A stretch of 64,000 nucleotides of DNA from Candidatus Kapaibacterium sp. (GTDB lineage Bacteria; Bacteroidota; Ignavibacteria; Kapaibacteriales; UBA2268), in contig JAMLHE010000004.1 in assembly GCA_023957315.1 (NCBI GenBank), forward strand, positions 62,001 through 126,000, written 5' to 3'. The notes beneath the pieces are model-generated. The model was not told where the DNA came from. It saw only the letters and a list, made by a program, of their open reading frames with translations, and ran no database searches. Positions 55,072-64,000 of the stretch are shown piece by piece (positions within the stretch are counted from its first letter, which is position 1; each line of letters opens with the position of its first letter). A program made the translations under genes and the position numbers.

Positions 55072-58000
55072 ATGAAACGATTGATTCGTTTGAGTTTTTT
55101 GGTGGTACTATTGGGCATCCTGTCTTACGGATACGCTCAGTCAAACCAAGTTTACGTATCCGGCTCCATTGAGCCGGGTCAAGTAAGGGTTTTCATGAAA
55201 GACTCTGTTTACATATTCAATAAGGATTACACTGTAAACGGAACTCTTATCATCGAACCCGGAACTACACTCTACATGCATCCCAATGGCAGATTGATTG
55301 TCGCCGCAGGCGGCAGAGTTTTAGCCGATGGGCTTGCAAAAGCTTCTTATATTGAAAGACCGGGTGGTTTAAACCCAGTTTTAACGTATGAGCCGCTTGG
55401 TCACGCTAGTTACGAGTATTTCTTCTACAATGCTGTTGACCAATACAATGACAACTCTGGTGCTGCTCGCACTATTAGAGTTGAAACACCAAAGGACCCA
55501 ACGGTCCATTTGGATAAGTATAATCATATTTTCCATGTGTTGTTGAATAAATCAACAAGACAAATTGTTGATATTGTTGACCCCAGCAGTAGCAACTACC
55601 CAAGATTCCGTAATGCTGTGGCTCAAAACAATTCAAACCATATCGTACTTTCGTACGAGCAAGCATTGATGTATCAAGCTTCACGTTTGAATTTTGACCC
55701 CGAAAATTACGACCCTAATCTTAAAACTATGCCTTGGAGAAGAGTTGGTGGCAAAGTCGCTACTATCAATCCCGAAACGATTAAGTTCATCGGTCAAGCT
55801 TTCGATATGTCCCGCGAATGGGGTCATATTATTGTATTACCCGGTGCAAGAGCTGCTTTCTTCAGAAATGTAGAATTCGAATCTTTCAAGAAAGATACAA
55901 CCGTGGATAGAGTTCCCCTTTATCCGGGTGGTGCAACGAGCGCTCTAAACATGAGAATGAAACAATTAACTAATGGTGCAGGTGGTGCTATCACTACTTT
56001 CTCATCAAGAACTTGGTTGATTGATTGTAAATTTTCAAATAACATGGCTCGTCTTCGCGGCGGTGCTTTGAATATTTTGTCCGCTCCTATGGAACTTGCT
56101 TCTACTTTTGGTGGAAGTACTCAAGGCGTGGGCTACTATCCTGCTACTAAAAACCCACACGTTACAAATCCTGATGGTACTCCTTCTATTATAAATACTC
56201 AAAATCCAACTTTGAGAATTGATAATATTGATGAAAGTATGAGTATGTCAGAGCCTTGGGGAAGCAATAACGCTACTTATCGTCAAGCTTTTGATGATGC
56301 TCGTTTAGCTATGTTCTTGGGTAGAATGCGTAATCTTGAATTCCACAATAACATGGTTCAATTAGCTAATGTTAGAGTTGAAATGCAAGATGGTCGCCAA
56401 ATTACTCGTGACGTAACTGATGAACCTGCTAACTATCCAATGCAAGCAGGCAATCATGCTTATGGTGGTGCGATTTACATTTCAGGTATGCCTGAATACA
56501 AAGAAAGACAAATTGAAGTTGCTTTAGGTTTCAATAATAGTATTAATATTGGTGGCGAAGTTGTATTCTTCGATAACCCCGATACTTTTATTGCCAGAGA
56601 TAACGAATCAAGAAACTTCCAGCAATCAATGAATTCACATGGTGCTCGCGGTGGTGCTTTATACATTGCTAATTACACTTCGATGATTGTTGCCGGTGAA
56701 TATACTGATAATAGTACTTATGCTAAATATTTTGAAGATGGTGAATTATTTGGTGTTACTTCTGCCGGTTACTCACAAGGTGGTGCGATTTTCATGGAAA
56801 ATACACTCGGCAGACTTCAAGTAAGAGGCGGTCCATCACGCGAAAACGTTAATGAAACTTATTTCACAGGCAACAAATCTGCTGCCGGTGGTGCGATTTT
56901 TATTGATGGTAATACTTCAGAACATTCTTCACCTGTTGTTGGTGGTTCGGATGCTAAACTCGAAACAAGAGATTATGGTTTCGATATTAAATTTGAAGGT
57001 AACTCGGCTTTGACTCATGGCGGTGCAATTCTCACTAAGAGAAATATGTCTGTTAATGGCTCAGGCGGTGTTGAAGCAAATGCTTTATTAGGTTATGACG
57101 GTAAATATTCAGTTAGATTCTGGAACAATACAGCCGGTTTCTCCGGTGGTGCAATTGACATCAGAATCCCGAATGCAATTCCTCCGGTTCCTCCAGTTAA
57201 GAGAGCTGTTTCACTTATCCGTGCAGAATTTATCGGCAACGTTGTCGGTGAAGGTATGGAAGAAGATAACATAACTCAAATTCGTGGTGGTGGTGCGATT
57301 TATTCATTTAATGGTGAATTGAACGTTATCAAAGGTGTTGACTTTTTGAACAACACTGTATATAATGGTAATGGTGGTGCGGTATCTTTGGTTAATCTCC
57401 AAGATGCAGCTACAAAACGTTACTTCCTTACAGACTTAGATGAAATTTATTACGAGAACGGTTTACCTATTGGTTATATTCCTCATAATGGTGCCTTTAC
57501 AGGTGCTGACCAAACTTTCCCTGCTGACGTAAGAATGTTGACAAGATTCATTGATAACAAGATTATTCTTGACCAAGATAATGAACTCGTTCAAGCTCAA
57601 ATGGGTACAGGAACAACTCAAGTTGGTCAAGGTACTCCGGTTACAACTTTAGATTTGTTAGCCACAAAATGGGTAACTAATACTACAGGTTATGCTGTCG
57701 GCATGAATGGTGTAGCTATCAAATTTACAAATAGCGGTGATGATTGGCAATACTTGAACACAGGTGTTCCTTATAGATTCACTACTGTTGCATTTACTTC
57801 AGAAATGGTTGGCTACTTTGGTGGCGACCGTGGTATTATCGTTAAAACTATTGACGGTGGTGCTACTTTCCAAATGCTAAATACAAATACTGACAAGAGA
57901 ATCAATGATGTATTCTTTGTAGGTTCAAACGTTGGTTATGCAGTTTGTGATGATGGTTACATCTTAAGAACTGTTAATGCCGGCGCTACTTGGTCTGTTA

Positions 58001-61000
58001 CAAAACCAGGTATCCTTGATTTGAAGAGTGTATTCTTTGTTTCGACTAATGTAGGTTTCGCAGTTGGTAACAACGCTGAAGTATTAAGAACTTCAGATGG
58101 TATTAACTGGGAATTTATTGACCTTGCAGGAACTTACCAAGATTTGAACTCAGTTCATTTTGTAAATTCTAACAAAGGCTTTATCTTAGGTCAAAACGGA
58201 ACATTCTTAGTAACTGAAAATGCAGGTAATACCTGGAATTTAGTTGACTTTGGAATCATGAACCACTTGAAAGATATTACTTTCATCGGTCAAACTAACG
58301 GCTATATGATTGGTACAGGCGGTTTGGCTTGGAAATCAGTTGATGGTGGTTCAACTTGGACCCCAATGACTACTGATACTGAATTAAACTATCATGGACT
58401 TAGCTTCCCAACTCCAAATGTTGGTTACATTGTCGGCGATGCCGGTTTGGTACTAAGAACTATGGACGCCGGAGCTTCTTGGACAAAAGCTAATCCTACT
58501 AATATGAGCTTTACTGATGTAAATCGCTACAACCTTGATTCATGGTTACCTGAAAATGGTATCGGTCTTGGTGGTGCACTTTATATTCTTGATAGTGTTT
58601 CACAATCAAAAATTGGCAGAATTGATTCTGTGAACTTTAATCGTGTTAGAATTCAAGATAACATGGCTTATTCAGGTTCAGCAATCTATTCGGACAACTA
58701 TGACTTGAAACTTATCTTAACTCGTTCGTTAGTTACAGGCAACAATGCTTATTCAATGATTGGAATGGAACAAAATGTTATCACCGGCGCTCTTTCAAGA
58801 GATAACGGTGGCAATATTGACTTTAACGAAGCTTCATCAGACCTCGCAGGTGCTACTATTTATGGTGAAGTTCAAGGTCCATTACCAGCTTATACATATT
58901 CAGAAGCTGCCAACAGTATTTACAACAACAATGCAAGATTCTTAATTAGATTGCCCGATGCACCGAATTCAAAAGGTATATTGGCAGGTACTACAGGTCT
59001 TGGATATGGTGGTACTGATACTTTACGCGGTAACTTCTGGGGTGCAACTGAAGCAAATGTTCATTTTACATTGCCTCATATGCAAGAAAATCCACAATTT
59101 GCAAGAATGGAAACTTTCTTCGTTTCAGGTGATGGCAATACTTGGTTACAATTCTTATATCCTGAATTGATTAATCCAAATCCTGCTGACCCAAGACAAA
59201 AAGGTCCATTTGAATCAATTTCAAGAGGCGACGTTATTTATGTTCCTGTTGTATTGAAAAACGAAGACGGTACACAAAATACACATGATGCAATGAGTAT
59301 TCCTGAAAAATTACTCATGTCGGGTCATGTTTATGATTTATATGACAAAAACACAGACATCAAAACTGCTGACTATTCAAACAGAAGAATGAGCCCGATT
59401 GAAGACTTTGCTGCAGGTATTCCGCCTAAGTTAAGAACCTTCGATAACCTTAACCAACCTTCATACGGTAAGGTAATCAAACGTTGGACTCGCGATCCGT
59501 TTATTGCAGAAGCAAGAGATGAAGATAATAATTTGAAATATCCGGGTATTGCAGCTCTTCTTACAGAATTCAAACCTGATGTTGAAGGTGTTAACTATCA
59601 TCCAATTGGCTATCCTCTGTATCTTGAAGCAAGAGCTAATTATGATGACTTAACAAGAAGAAGCAATCATGACCCAAGATTATTGAACCATACAGTTTAC
59701 TTTGTAATCAACTTGAATACAGGTGACTTTATACGTGCAAATCTTGAACAAGTAAGTGAAGATGCTCCACATAGAGAAACTTTCAGAGCTACAATCGAAA
59801 TGATTCCTGACTCTTCAGAAAGACGTGACCCAACTTGGAGACGTTCAGCAGAAGGTTTGGCTAACTTAGGTTCAGGTCCTGAATTGTTAAAGAGATTGTA
59901 CTTAAATCCTTATGATGAAGATTTCGGTGTCCTACAAGGTCGTCGTTATACTGCTCAAACTCACAGACTACTTGGTAGAGTTCCTGATTTATTCAGCAAC
60001 CGTCCTGGTATGCCTGCATCAAACTTAATCAATGGCGAATCAAGAACTACTTACTTTGGTGGCGAAAGATACCGTTCATTACCAGTAAGAGTTGGTGACT
60101 CAGTACAAATCGTATCAAGAACTATTCTCTGGAGAGAAGGCGTTCATGAAGCGGCTATGAAAGGAACTGCTTTCAGAATCGTAGAATCAACAGAACCTCC
60201 TGTATTTACAGGCGATATCGTGAAATTACAAACTGACACTATTTTCAAAACACTTCCATCGTACGACGATCCTGATGTTAAAGAAGAAATTGTTATTACT
60301 GAATTCTTAAACAAAGTATTTGTTACTGAAGATAGACCTTATCCAGTTGAATTCCGTAAATATAGCGGTTTAGATATCGAAGGTGACCCATCAGGTGAAT
60401 TAGCCGGTGGACGTGGAAGAGACTCCATATTAAACATTACAGCAGTTGATACAAATAGATTCTGGGACCCAAGGTATTTGGAAATTCCGGCTGACTATTC
60501 ACAATTAGGTTATAGAATTGAGCTTGAACCAAATTCAGGTTTAACTCATTGGTTAGTCGTAAATAGAAAAACAGCTGCGGACCCTGTAAAAGATGGTGCT
60601 TATGGCTATCTCGAATTAGCAGGTCGCCCAATCAATCCTTTTGTAGTGCCTGGTGGAGAATGGGTAAGAGTTTACTCTGAAAACTATCCTCCTCATTACA
60701 GAACACTTGATTCATTGTTGGCATTGCAACCACCGTTAGACCTAGATGTGATTGCACAATATATCGAAACATTCCCTTCTTATATGCACGCTGAAATGTA
60801 TGATGAAGTAAATGCAAGATATTTGCAACAAGATACAATCAATGTAGGTTCAAGATATACTAATTCTTATCAATTCCACATCTTTGTTGTTGACAGCGTT
60901 CCTAGATTCCTTGAACCTGGAGATGAAGAAACAATTTACAGAATGGATAATGAAAATGAAATATATGTTGATTATGTTCCTTCAGTTTATCCATGTGGAT

Positions 61001-63102
61001 TTGACAGAGATAATAGATTGATTGCTAACTTAACAGACAAACTTAGATTCCAAATTGACATCAATACTGATGACGAATTAGAAGACCATTCGCCTGCAGC
61101 TGCCGGTTGGGACTTCCGTTATGGTAGAACTTCTTATGGATTCATTAGCAAAGCAATACGTATGAATCCTGCTGATACAGCAATATTCGACGAAATTGAA
61201 TATGATAGTGATATGCCAATTAAATGGGAAGACGGTGTTTACTTAGTTCAATCAAGACCAGAATGGATGGATCCTAAATATATGTATCTCTATGATGGTG
61301 AAACTCAAACGGATGAATTTGCAACTGATTTCACAGCATATGGTAAGATTAATATCAGAATTCCAGCAGATGAAGCTTTTGCAATGCTTACTCCAGACCC
61401 ACAATATCATGGTGCTTTCCATACTGATACTATATTTACAGTTGTCGTTAACGACGGTCATTCAGGAATTGCTTCAAAGCAATACAGAGTTATGATTAAT
61501 GTCGTACCAACAATCGTTACAGATTCGTTACCGGCTGCAATTGAAGATAGAGACTATAATCCGACATTATTAGATCAAACTCGTAGAATTATTGTTACTG
61601 ACCCTAACTTTGGTCAAAAGCATACTTACAGATTGATTTATGTAGATACTCCTGAAAATTCAATTCCTATTGACCCTTGTTTCGAAGAAGCAGGTGACAT
61701 TGACTTGACTAACAAGAAGACTACACCACGTTGGTTGAAAATCAATCCAAATACAGGCGTATTATACGGAACTCCAAGAGTTAAAGATGCTCCTAAAGAC
61801 ATCATAGTAACTGTTGTAGTTACAGACGAAGATGGTCTTTCGACATATGCTCAAATGCCTATGGTAGTTCATGGTGTTTCACATAATCCTTTCGTAACAG
61901 GTATTCCTTCGGTTGATTGTATAGATCCAAATTCACCTTGGAGCACTACTTTCACTATAACTGATATAGACTTGTTGAGAACGATTCCTGCTGAAACAGT
62001 TACAATTACATTGTTGAATGCTGAAGATCTTCCTTTGCAAGGATTTACCGTAACACCAAATACCTACACAGGTAATGGAACAACCGATAATTTTGAAATT
62101 ACAATTACAAAGACCGGAACAATTCAACCTGATCCGGATGGAAAAGTAACTATCAAAGTAATTGTTGAAGATGCATTTAACAATAAATATGAGAAAATCT
62201 TTAAATTGAACGTATCATTAGAAACAAACTTTACTGCTACAGTGAGAGTTGAAAATGTTAATGGTGCATTCCAAGATTTGATATTTGGTACTTCAAGCGT
62301 TCCCGGTACTTCAACAGGTGATGGTAATGATGGCGAATATGTTGGTAAACTTGATGCAGAACTTTGCGAATATGAATTACCACCAGTTCCATTTAATGAC
62401 GTATTTGATTCAAGATGGGAAATTGCAAACAGACAAGGTGTTCATTATAACATCTTCCCGACTGCAATTAGCAATAATAATAGGGTTTATATTTATAAAG
62501 CAATATTCCAAGCAGGCGGTCTCGCCGGTGGAACATCTGCACTTTATCCTGTTAAAATATCTTGGGATCCGAACGAAATACCTGCTCTCAATGATGCAGC
62601 GAAAAACCCTGCCGGTTCTTCGTGGCACCTAAGAGACAGATTCTCAGATGGTAATCTCTTTACTTTCAATATGAGAGACCCAATGCAAAACTATTACACA
62701 AGTTCCATTAGATTTGAAATGGTTGGTGGTAGAGCTGTTGTTACTGTGATTGACAATGCTATAGAAGGATTTGTAATTATGCATGACTGGACTAACTCGG
62801 TAACCGAAATTAATCCAAATGCTACTGCAACTCGTATCGTTAGCGTATCGCCAAACCCGGTCAACGAAAATACTACAATCGAATTCGAACTGCTTAACAG
62901 CGGTAATGTTACCATTCAGTTGGTTGACCTTATCGGTAATGAGTTGATGACACTTACTAACGATGTTATGACAAGCGGTACTTACCAAATCAATTGGGAC
63001 GGTAATTTAACTGACGGTAACAAAATCTCAAGCGGTCAATACATGCTTAGATTAGTTTCCGGTAAAGCTACAAGCGTTTATCCGATTGTAATAGTTAAAT
63101 AA
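55072..63102 (+). CDS. Giant surface protein: Pmp-like beta-helix, Ycf48-like repeats, Ig-like and T9SS sorting domains
   Basis: 2676 residues, GGAGG before the ATG, signal peptide 'LSFLVVLLGILSYGYAQ'. Residues about 240-800 form a right-handed beta-helix with ten or more 'GGAI' type turns ('GGAIYISG', 'GGALYIAN', 'GGAIFMEN', 'GGAIFIDG'), as in polymorphic outer membrane proteins. Residues about 863-1146 are Ycf48/BNR-like propeller repeats ('GNNAEVLRTSDGINW', 'GYMIGTGGLAWKSVDGGSTW'). A further 'GLGGALYILDS' turn follows, so the propeller is set into the helix. Later come putative Ig domains ('PNTGVLYGTPRVKDAPKDII') and a FlgD/T9SS C-terminus ('VSPNPVNENTTIEFEL', 'SSGQYMLRLVSG'). Likely an adhesin or S-layer-like protein. 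Confidence 0.9.
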   Translation: MKRLIRLSFLVVLLGILSYGYAQSNQVYVSGSIEPGQVRVFMKDSVYIFNKDYTVNGTLIIEPGTTLYMHPNGRLIVAAGGRVLADGLAKASYIERPGGLNPVLTYEPLGHASYEYFFYNAVDQYNDNSGAARTIRVETPKDPTVHLDKYNHIFHVLLNKSTRQIVDIVDPSSSNYPRFRNAVAQNNSNHIVLSYEQALMYQASRLNFDPENYDPNLKTMPWRRVGGKVATINPETIKFIGQAFDMSREWGHIIVLPGARAAFFRNVEFESFKKDTTVDRVPLYPGGATSALNMRMKQLTNGAGGAITTFSSRTWLIDCKFSNNMARLRGGALNILSAPMELASTFGGSTQGVGYYPATKNPHVTNPDGTPSIINTQNPTLRIDNIDESMSMSEPWGSNNATYRQAFDDARLAMFLGRMRNLEFHNNMVQLANVRVEMQDGRQITRDVTDEPANYPMQAGNHAYGGAIYISGMPEYKERQIEVALGFNNSINIGGEVVFFDNPDTFIARDNESRNFQQSMNSHGARGGALYIANYTSMIVAGEYTDNSTYAKYFEDGELFGVTSAGYSQGGAIFMENTLGRLQVRGGPSRENVNETYFTGNKSAAGGAIFIDGNTSEHSSPVVGGSDAKLETRDYGFDIKFEGNSALTHGGAILTKRNMSVNGSGGVEANALLGYDGKYSVRFWNNTAGFSGGAIDIRIPNAIPPVPPVKRAVSLIRAEFIGNVVGEGMEEDNITQIRGGGAIYSFNGELNVIKGVDFLNNTVYNGNGGAVSLVNLQDAATKRYFLTDLDEIYYENGLPIGYIPHNGAFTGADQTFPADVRMLTRFIDNKIILDQDNELVQAQMGTGTTQVGQGTPVTTLDLLATKWVTNTTGYAVGMNGVAIKFTNSGDDWQYLNTGVPYRFTTVAFTSEMVGYFGGDRGIIVKTIDGGATFQMLNTNTDKRINDVFFVGSNVGYAVCDDGYILRTVNAGATWSVTKPGILDLKSVFFVSTNVGFAVGNNAEVLRTSDGINWEFIDLAGTYQDLNSVHFVNSNKGFILGQNGTFLVTENAGNTWNLVDFGIMNHLKDITFIGQTNGYMIGTGGLAWKSVDGGSTWTPMTTDTELNYHGLSFPTPNVGYIVGDAGLVLRTMDAGASWTKANPTNMSFTDVNRYNLDSWLPENGIGLGGALYILDSVSQSKIGRIDSVNFNRVRIQDNMAYSGSAIYSDNYDLKLILTRSLVTGNNAYSMIGMEQNVITGALSRDNGGNIDFNEASSDLAGATIYGEVQGPLPAYTYSEAANSIYNNNARFLIRLPDAPNSKGILAGTTGLGYGGTDTLRGNFWGATEANVHFTLPHMQENPQFARMETFFVSGDGNTWLQFLYPELINPNPADPRQKGPFESISRGDVIYVPVVLKNEDGTQNTHDAMSIPEKLLMSGHVYDLYDKNTDIKTADYSNRRMSPIEDFAAGIPPKLRTFDNLNQPSYGKVIKRWTRDPFIAEARDEDNNLKYPGIAALLTEFKPDVEGVNYHPIGYPLYLEARANYDDLTRRSNHDPRLLNHTVYFVINLNTGDFIRANLEQVSEDAPHRETFRATIEMIPDSSERRDPTWRRSAEGLANLGSGPELLKRLYLNPYDEDFGVLQGRRYTAQTHRLLGRVPDLFSNRPGMPASNLINGESRTTYFGGERYRSLPVRVGDSVQIVSRTILWREGVHEAAMKGTAFRIVESTEPPVFTGDIVKLQTDTIFKTLPSYDDPDVKEEIVITEFLNKVFVTEDRPYPVEFRKYSGLDIEGDPSGELAGGRGRDSILNITAVDTNRFWDPRYLEIPADYSQLGYRIELEPNSGLTHWLVVNRKTAADPVKDGAYGYLELAGRPINPFVVPGGEWVRVYSENYPPHYRTLDSLLALQPPLDLDVIAQYIETFPSYMHAEMYDEVNARYLQQDTINVGSRYTNSYQFHIFVVDSVPRFLEPGDEETIYRMDNENEIYVDYVPSVYPCGFDRDNRLIANLTDKLRFQIDINTDDELEDHSPAAAGWDFRYGRTSYGFISKAIRMNPADTAIFDEIEYDSDMPIKWEDGVYLVQSRPEWMDPKYMYLYDGETQTDEFATDFTAYGKINIRIPADEAFAMLTPDPQYHGAFHTDTIFTVVVNDGHSGIASKQYRVMINVVPTIVTDSLPAAIEDRDYNPTLLDQTRRIIVTDPNFGQKHTYRLIYVDTPENSIPIDPCFEEAGDIDLTNKKTTPRWLKINPNTGVLYGTPRVKDAPKDIIVTVVVTDEDGLSTYAQMPMVVHGVSHNPFVTGIPSVDCIDPNSPWSTTFTITDIDLLRTIPAETVTITLLNAEDLPLQGFTVTPNTYTGNGTTDNFEITITKTGTIQPDPDGKVTIKVIVEDAFNNKYEKIFKLNVSLETNFTATVRVENVNGAFQDLIFGTSSVPGTSTGDGNDGEYVGKLDAELCEYELPPVPFNDVFDSRWEIANRQGVHYNIFPTAISNNNRVYIYKAIFQAGGLAGGTSALYPVKISWDPNEIPALNDAAKNPAGSSWHLRDRFSDGNLFTFNMRDPMQNYYTSSIRFEMVGGRAVVTVIDNAIEGFVIMHDWTNSVTEINPNATATRIVSVSPNPVNENTTIEFELLNSGNVTIQLVDLIGNELMTLTNDVMTSGTYQINWDGNLTDGNKISSGQYMLRLVSGKATSVYPIVIVK

Positions 63103-63110
63103 TTCAATTC

Positions 63111-63144
63111 TTGAGCAGGCTTCTCTTTTGAGAAGCTTGCTCAA
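63111..63144 (+). terminator. Strong hairpin after giant protein gene
   Basis: TTGAGCAGGCTTCTC (63111-63125) pairs with GAGAAGCTTGCTCAA (63130-63144) over 15 bp with one G-U pair and a TTTT loop. No T run follows, so it may be an attenuating or RNA-stabilising stem before the next gene. Confidence 0.7.
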
Positions 63145-63185
63145 AATTAATATTGAAAATAAATATATAAAAATAGGAGATAATC

Positions 63186-64000
63186 ATGAAAAAATTTCTA
63201 TTGAGTGCGATAATGATAACAGTAATTGCTGTAATCGTCAATCTGCCTCAAACAGCAATTGCTCAGGTGTTCGGTGAATTCAATAGCATCACTCTGGTTG
63301 AAAACAAACCATATGATGAATTTACTGATGGAACTTTAATACCTGCCAGTGCGTTTTCGTTAGGACCTAACTTTAACGAAACAAACAAAAAAGATGGATA
63401 CTATCGTGTTAATCTCGGATTCGATTTCGAGTTTAACGGAGAAATCTTCAACCAAGCGTGGATTAGTGTTAATGGGTATATTACCTTGTCACCACCTCCA
63501 TTCTTGCCATCGCCAAATCCACAAGCTCTATTTTTGGATGCGAATAGCTATCCAACTAATGTAATCGCTCCTTTTTGGGGTGACCACTATTATAGAGATG
63601 AAACAGACTTCTTTACTAACGGTTACGTTGCTTCAGAAATATCATACAAAACTATCTCTGAATTTGATGATAGTACAGGAATAGAAAGAAAGGTATTTAT
63701 CGTACAATGGAAAGATTTGAATATTAACTATCATCTTGATGGTGAAGATGTTAAATCAAGCGTTGGTAATTTCCAAGTTAGATTGTACGAATCTTACGAT
63801 GAATATTCAAAACAAGGTGACATCGAATTCGCTTATGGTTCTATAGGACCACGTAATCGTCCCGATATTACTGATACTCGCGTTATCACAAGAGGCGCAG
63901 TTGCCGGTATCAAAGGCGAAGGCAAAATCGTTGGCGAAGGTGCTGACTTTTTGAATGGTTTATTTTTCGATAGAGATATCGAATTAGCCAGCACAAGAAC
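63186..64000 (+). CDS. Secreted protein, 5' part only
   Basis: 271 codons to the right edge, no stop. ATG at 63186 with TAGGAGA upstream; signal peptide 'FLLSAIMITVIAVIVNLPQ' ending AIAQ. The visible part has 'YYRVNLGFDFEFNGEIFNQA', 'WISVNGYITLSPP' and 'NVIAPFWGDHYY', then 'GIERKVFIVQWKDLNI' and 'FQVRLYE', which is the pattern of nidogen-like/GEVED-type extracellular beta domains. The C-terminus, where a sorting domain would be, is missing. It lies 83 bp after the giant surface protein gene with only a hairpin between, so they may be cotranscribed. Confidence 0.75.
   Translation, partial: MKKFLLSAIMITVIAVIVNLPQTAIAQVFGEFNSITLVENKPYDEFTDGTLIPASAFSLGPNFNETNKKDGYYRVNLGFDFEFNGEIFNQAWISVNGYITLSPPPFLPSPNPQALFLDANSYPTNVIAPFWGDHYYRDETDFFTNGYVASEISYKTISEFDDSTGIERKVFIVQWKDLNINYHLDGEDVKSSVGNFQVRLYESYDEYSKQGDIEFAYGSIGPRNRPDITDTRVITRGAVAGIKGEGKIVGEGADFLNGLFFDRDIELASTR

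Overview
The window reads as a chromosome segment of an AT-rich, Gram-negative bacterium of the Bacteroidota/Chlorobiota (FCB) group. A Kapabacteria- or Ignavibacteria-like lineage is my best guess, but this rests on gene content only. The evidence is: several secreted proteins with a type IX secretion (T9SS) type A C-terminal sorting domain (genes at 15900, 17316, 32558, 49966 and 55072), an OmpA protein with thrombospondin type 3 repeats, menaquinone synthesis (ubiE/menG), lipid A enzymes, a TonB-dependent receptor with a carboxypeptidase-like N-domain, and one promoter of the Bacteroidota -33/-7 type in front of a tRNA-Arg gene.

Layout. 1-2655: 5' part of a large secreted BNR/FN3 protein (minus strand, runs off the left edge). 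2844-8222: a compact Mu-like phage capsid, portal and lysis cluster with no terminase, tail or integrase; its endolysin gene has an in-frame stop. 8294-10043: corA, then a GxxExxY nuclease-fold gene inside its own repeat family. 10155-15375: NmrA-like oxidoreductase, a cyclic-nucleotide-domain/aspartase fusion, and an OmpA/TSP3 protein. 15376-15899: gene-poor, rich in inverted repeats. 15900-19667: two T9SS cargo proteins, one with a CotH kinase fold. 19676-22322: ubiE, a K+/H+ antiporter and an SRPBCC protein. 22403-25565: a His/Cys-rich protein, a His-rich lipoprotein and a ZnuD-like TonB receptor, probably a metal uptake set. 25577-37248: cofactor and housekeeping genes (coaX, birA, an MCE/Pqi-type lipoprotein, lpxH-like, an AAA/TPR ATPase, a thioredoxin, pabB and a class IV aminotransferase) and a tyrosine phenol-lyase-like enzyme. 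37249-42315: an accessory island with palindromic repeats, G-rich heptamer tracts and a type IIG restriction-modification gene. 42316-54199: tandem adenylate kinase, an RsbW/RsbV-like pair, gamma-carbonic anhydrase-like protein, cobalamin-binding-like protein, BamA/TamA, a phosphatase, a leucine-rich T9SS protein, a fused E1 dehydrogenase and tRNA-Arg. 54240-64000: a TPR membrane protein, a 2676-residue surface protein and the start of another secreted protein.

The most striking feature is in the restriction-modification locus. The methyltransferase gene carries, between its SAM-binding motif I and its NPPY catalytic motif, an in-frame insertion of about 780 bp. The insert encodes a DUF559 (Vsr-like) nuclease domain preceded by five copies of a palindromic unit at 63-bp spacing (one at 42 bp). 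A one-base frameshift in a short A run lies just upstream in coding direction. The GxxExxY gene at 9486 is a second, independent case of a small nuclease-fold ORF tied to its own inverted repeats.

All identifications come from reading translations and motifs by eye; no database search was possible.
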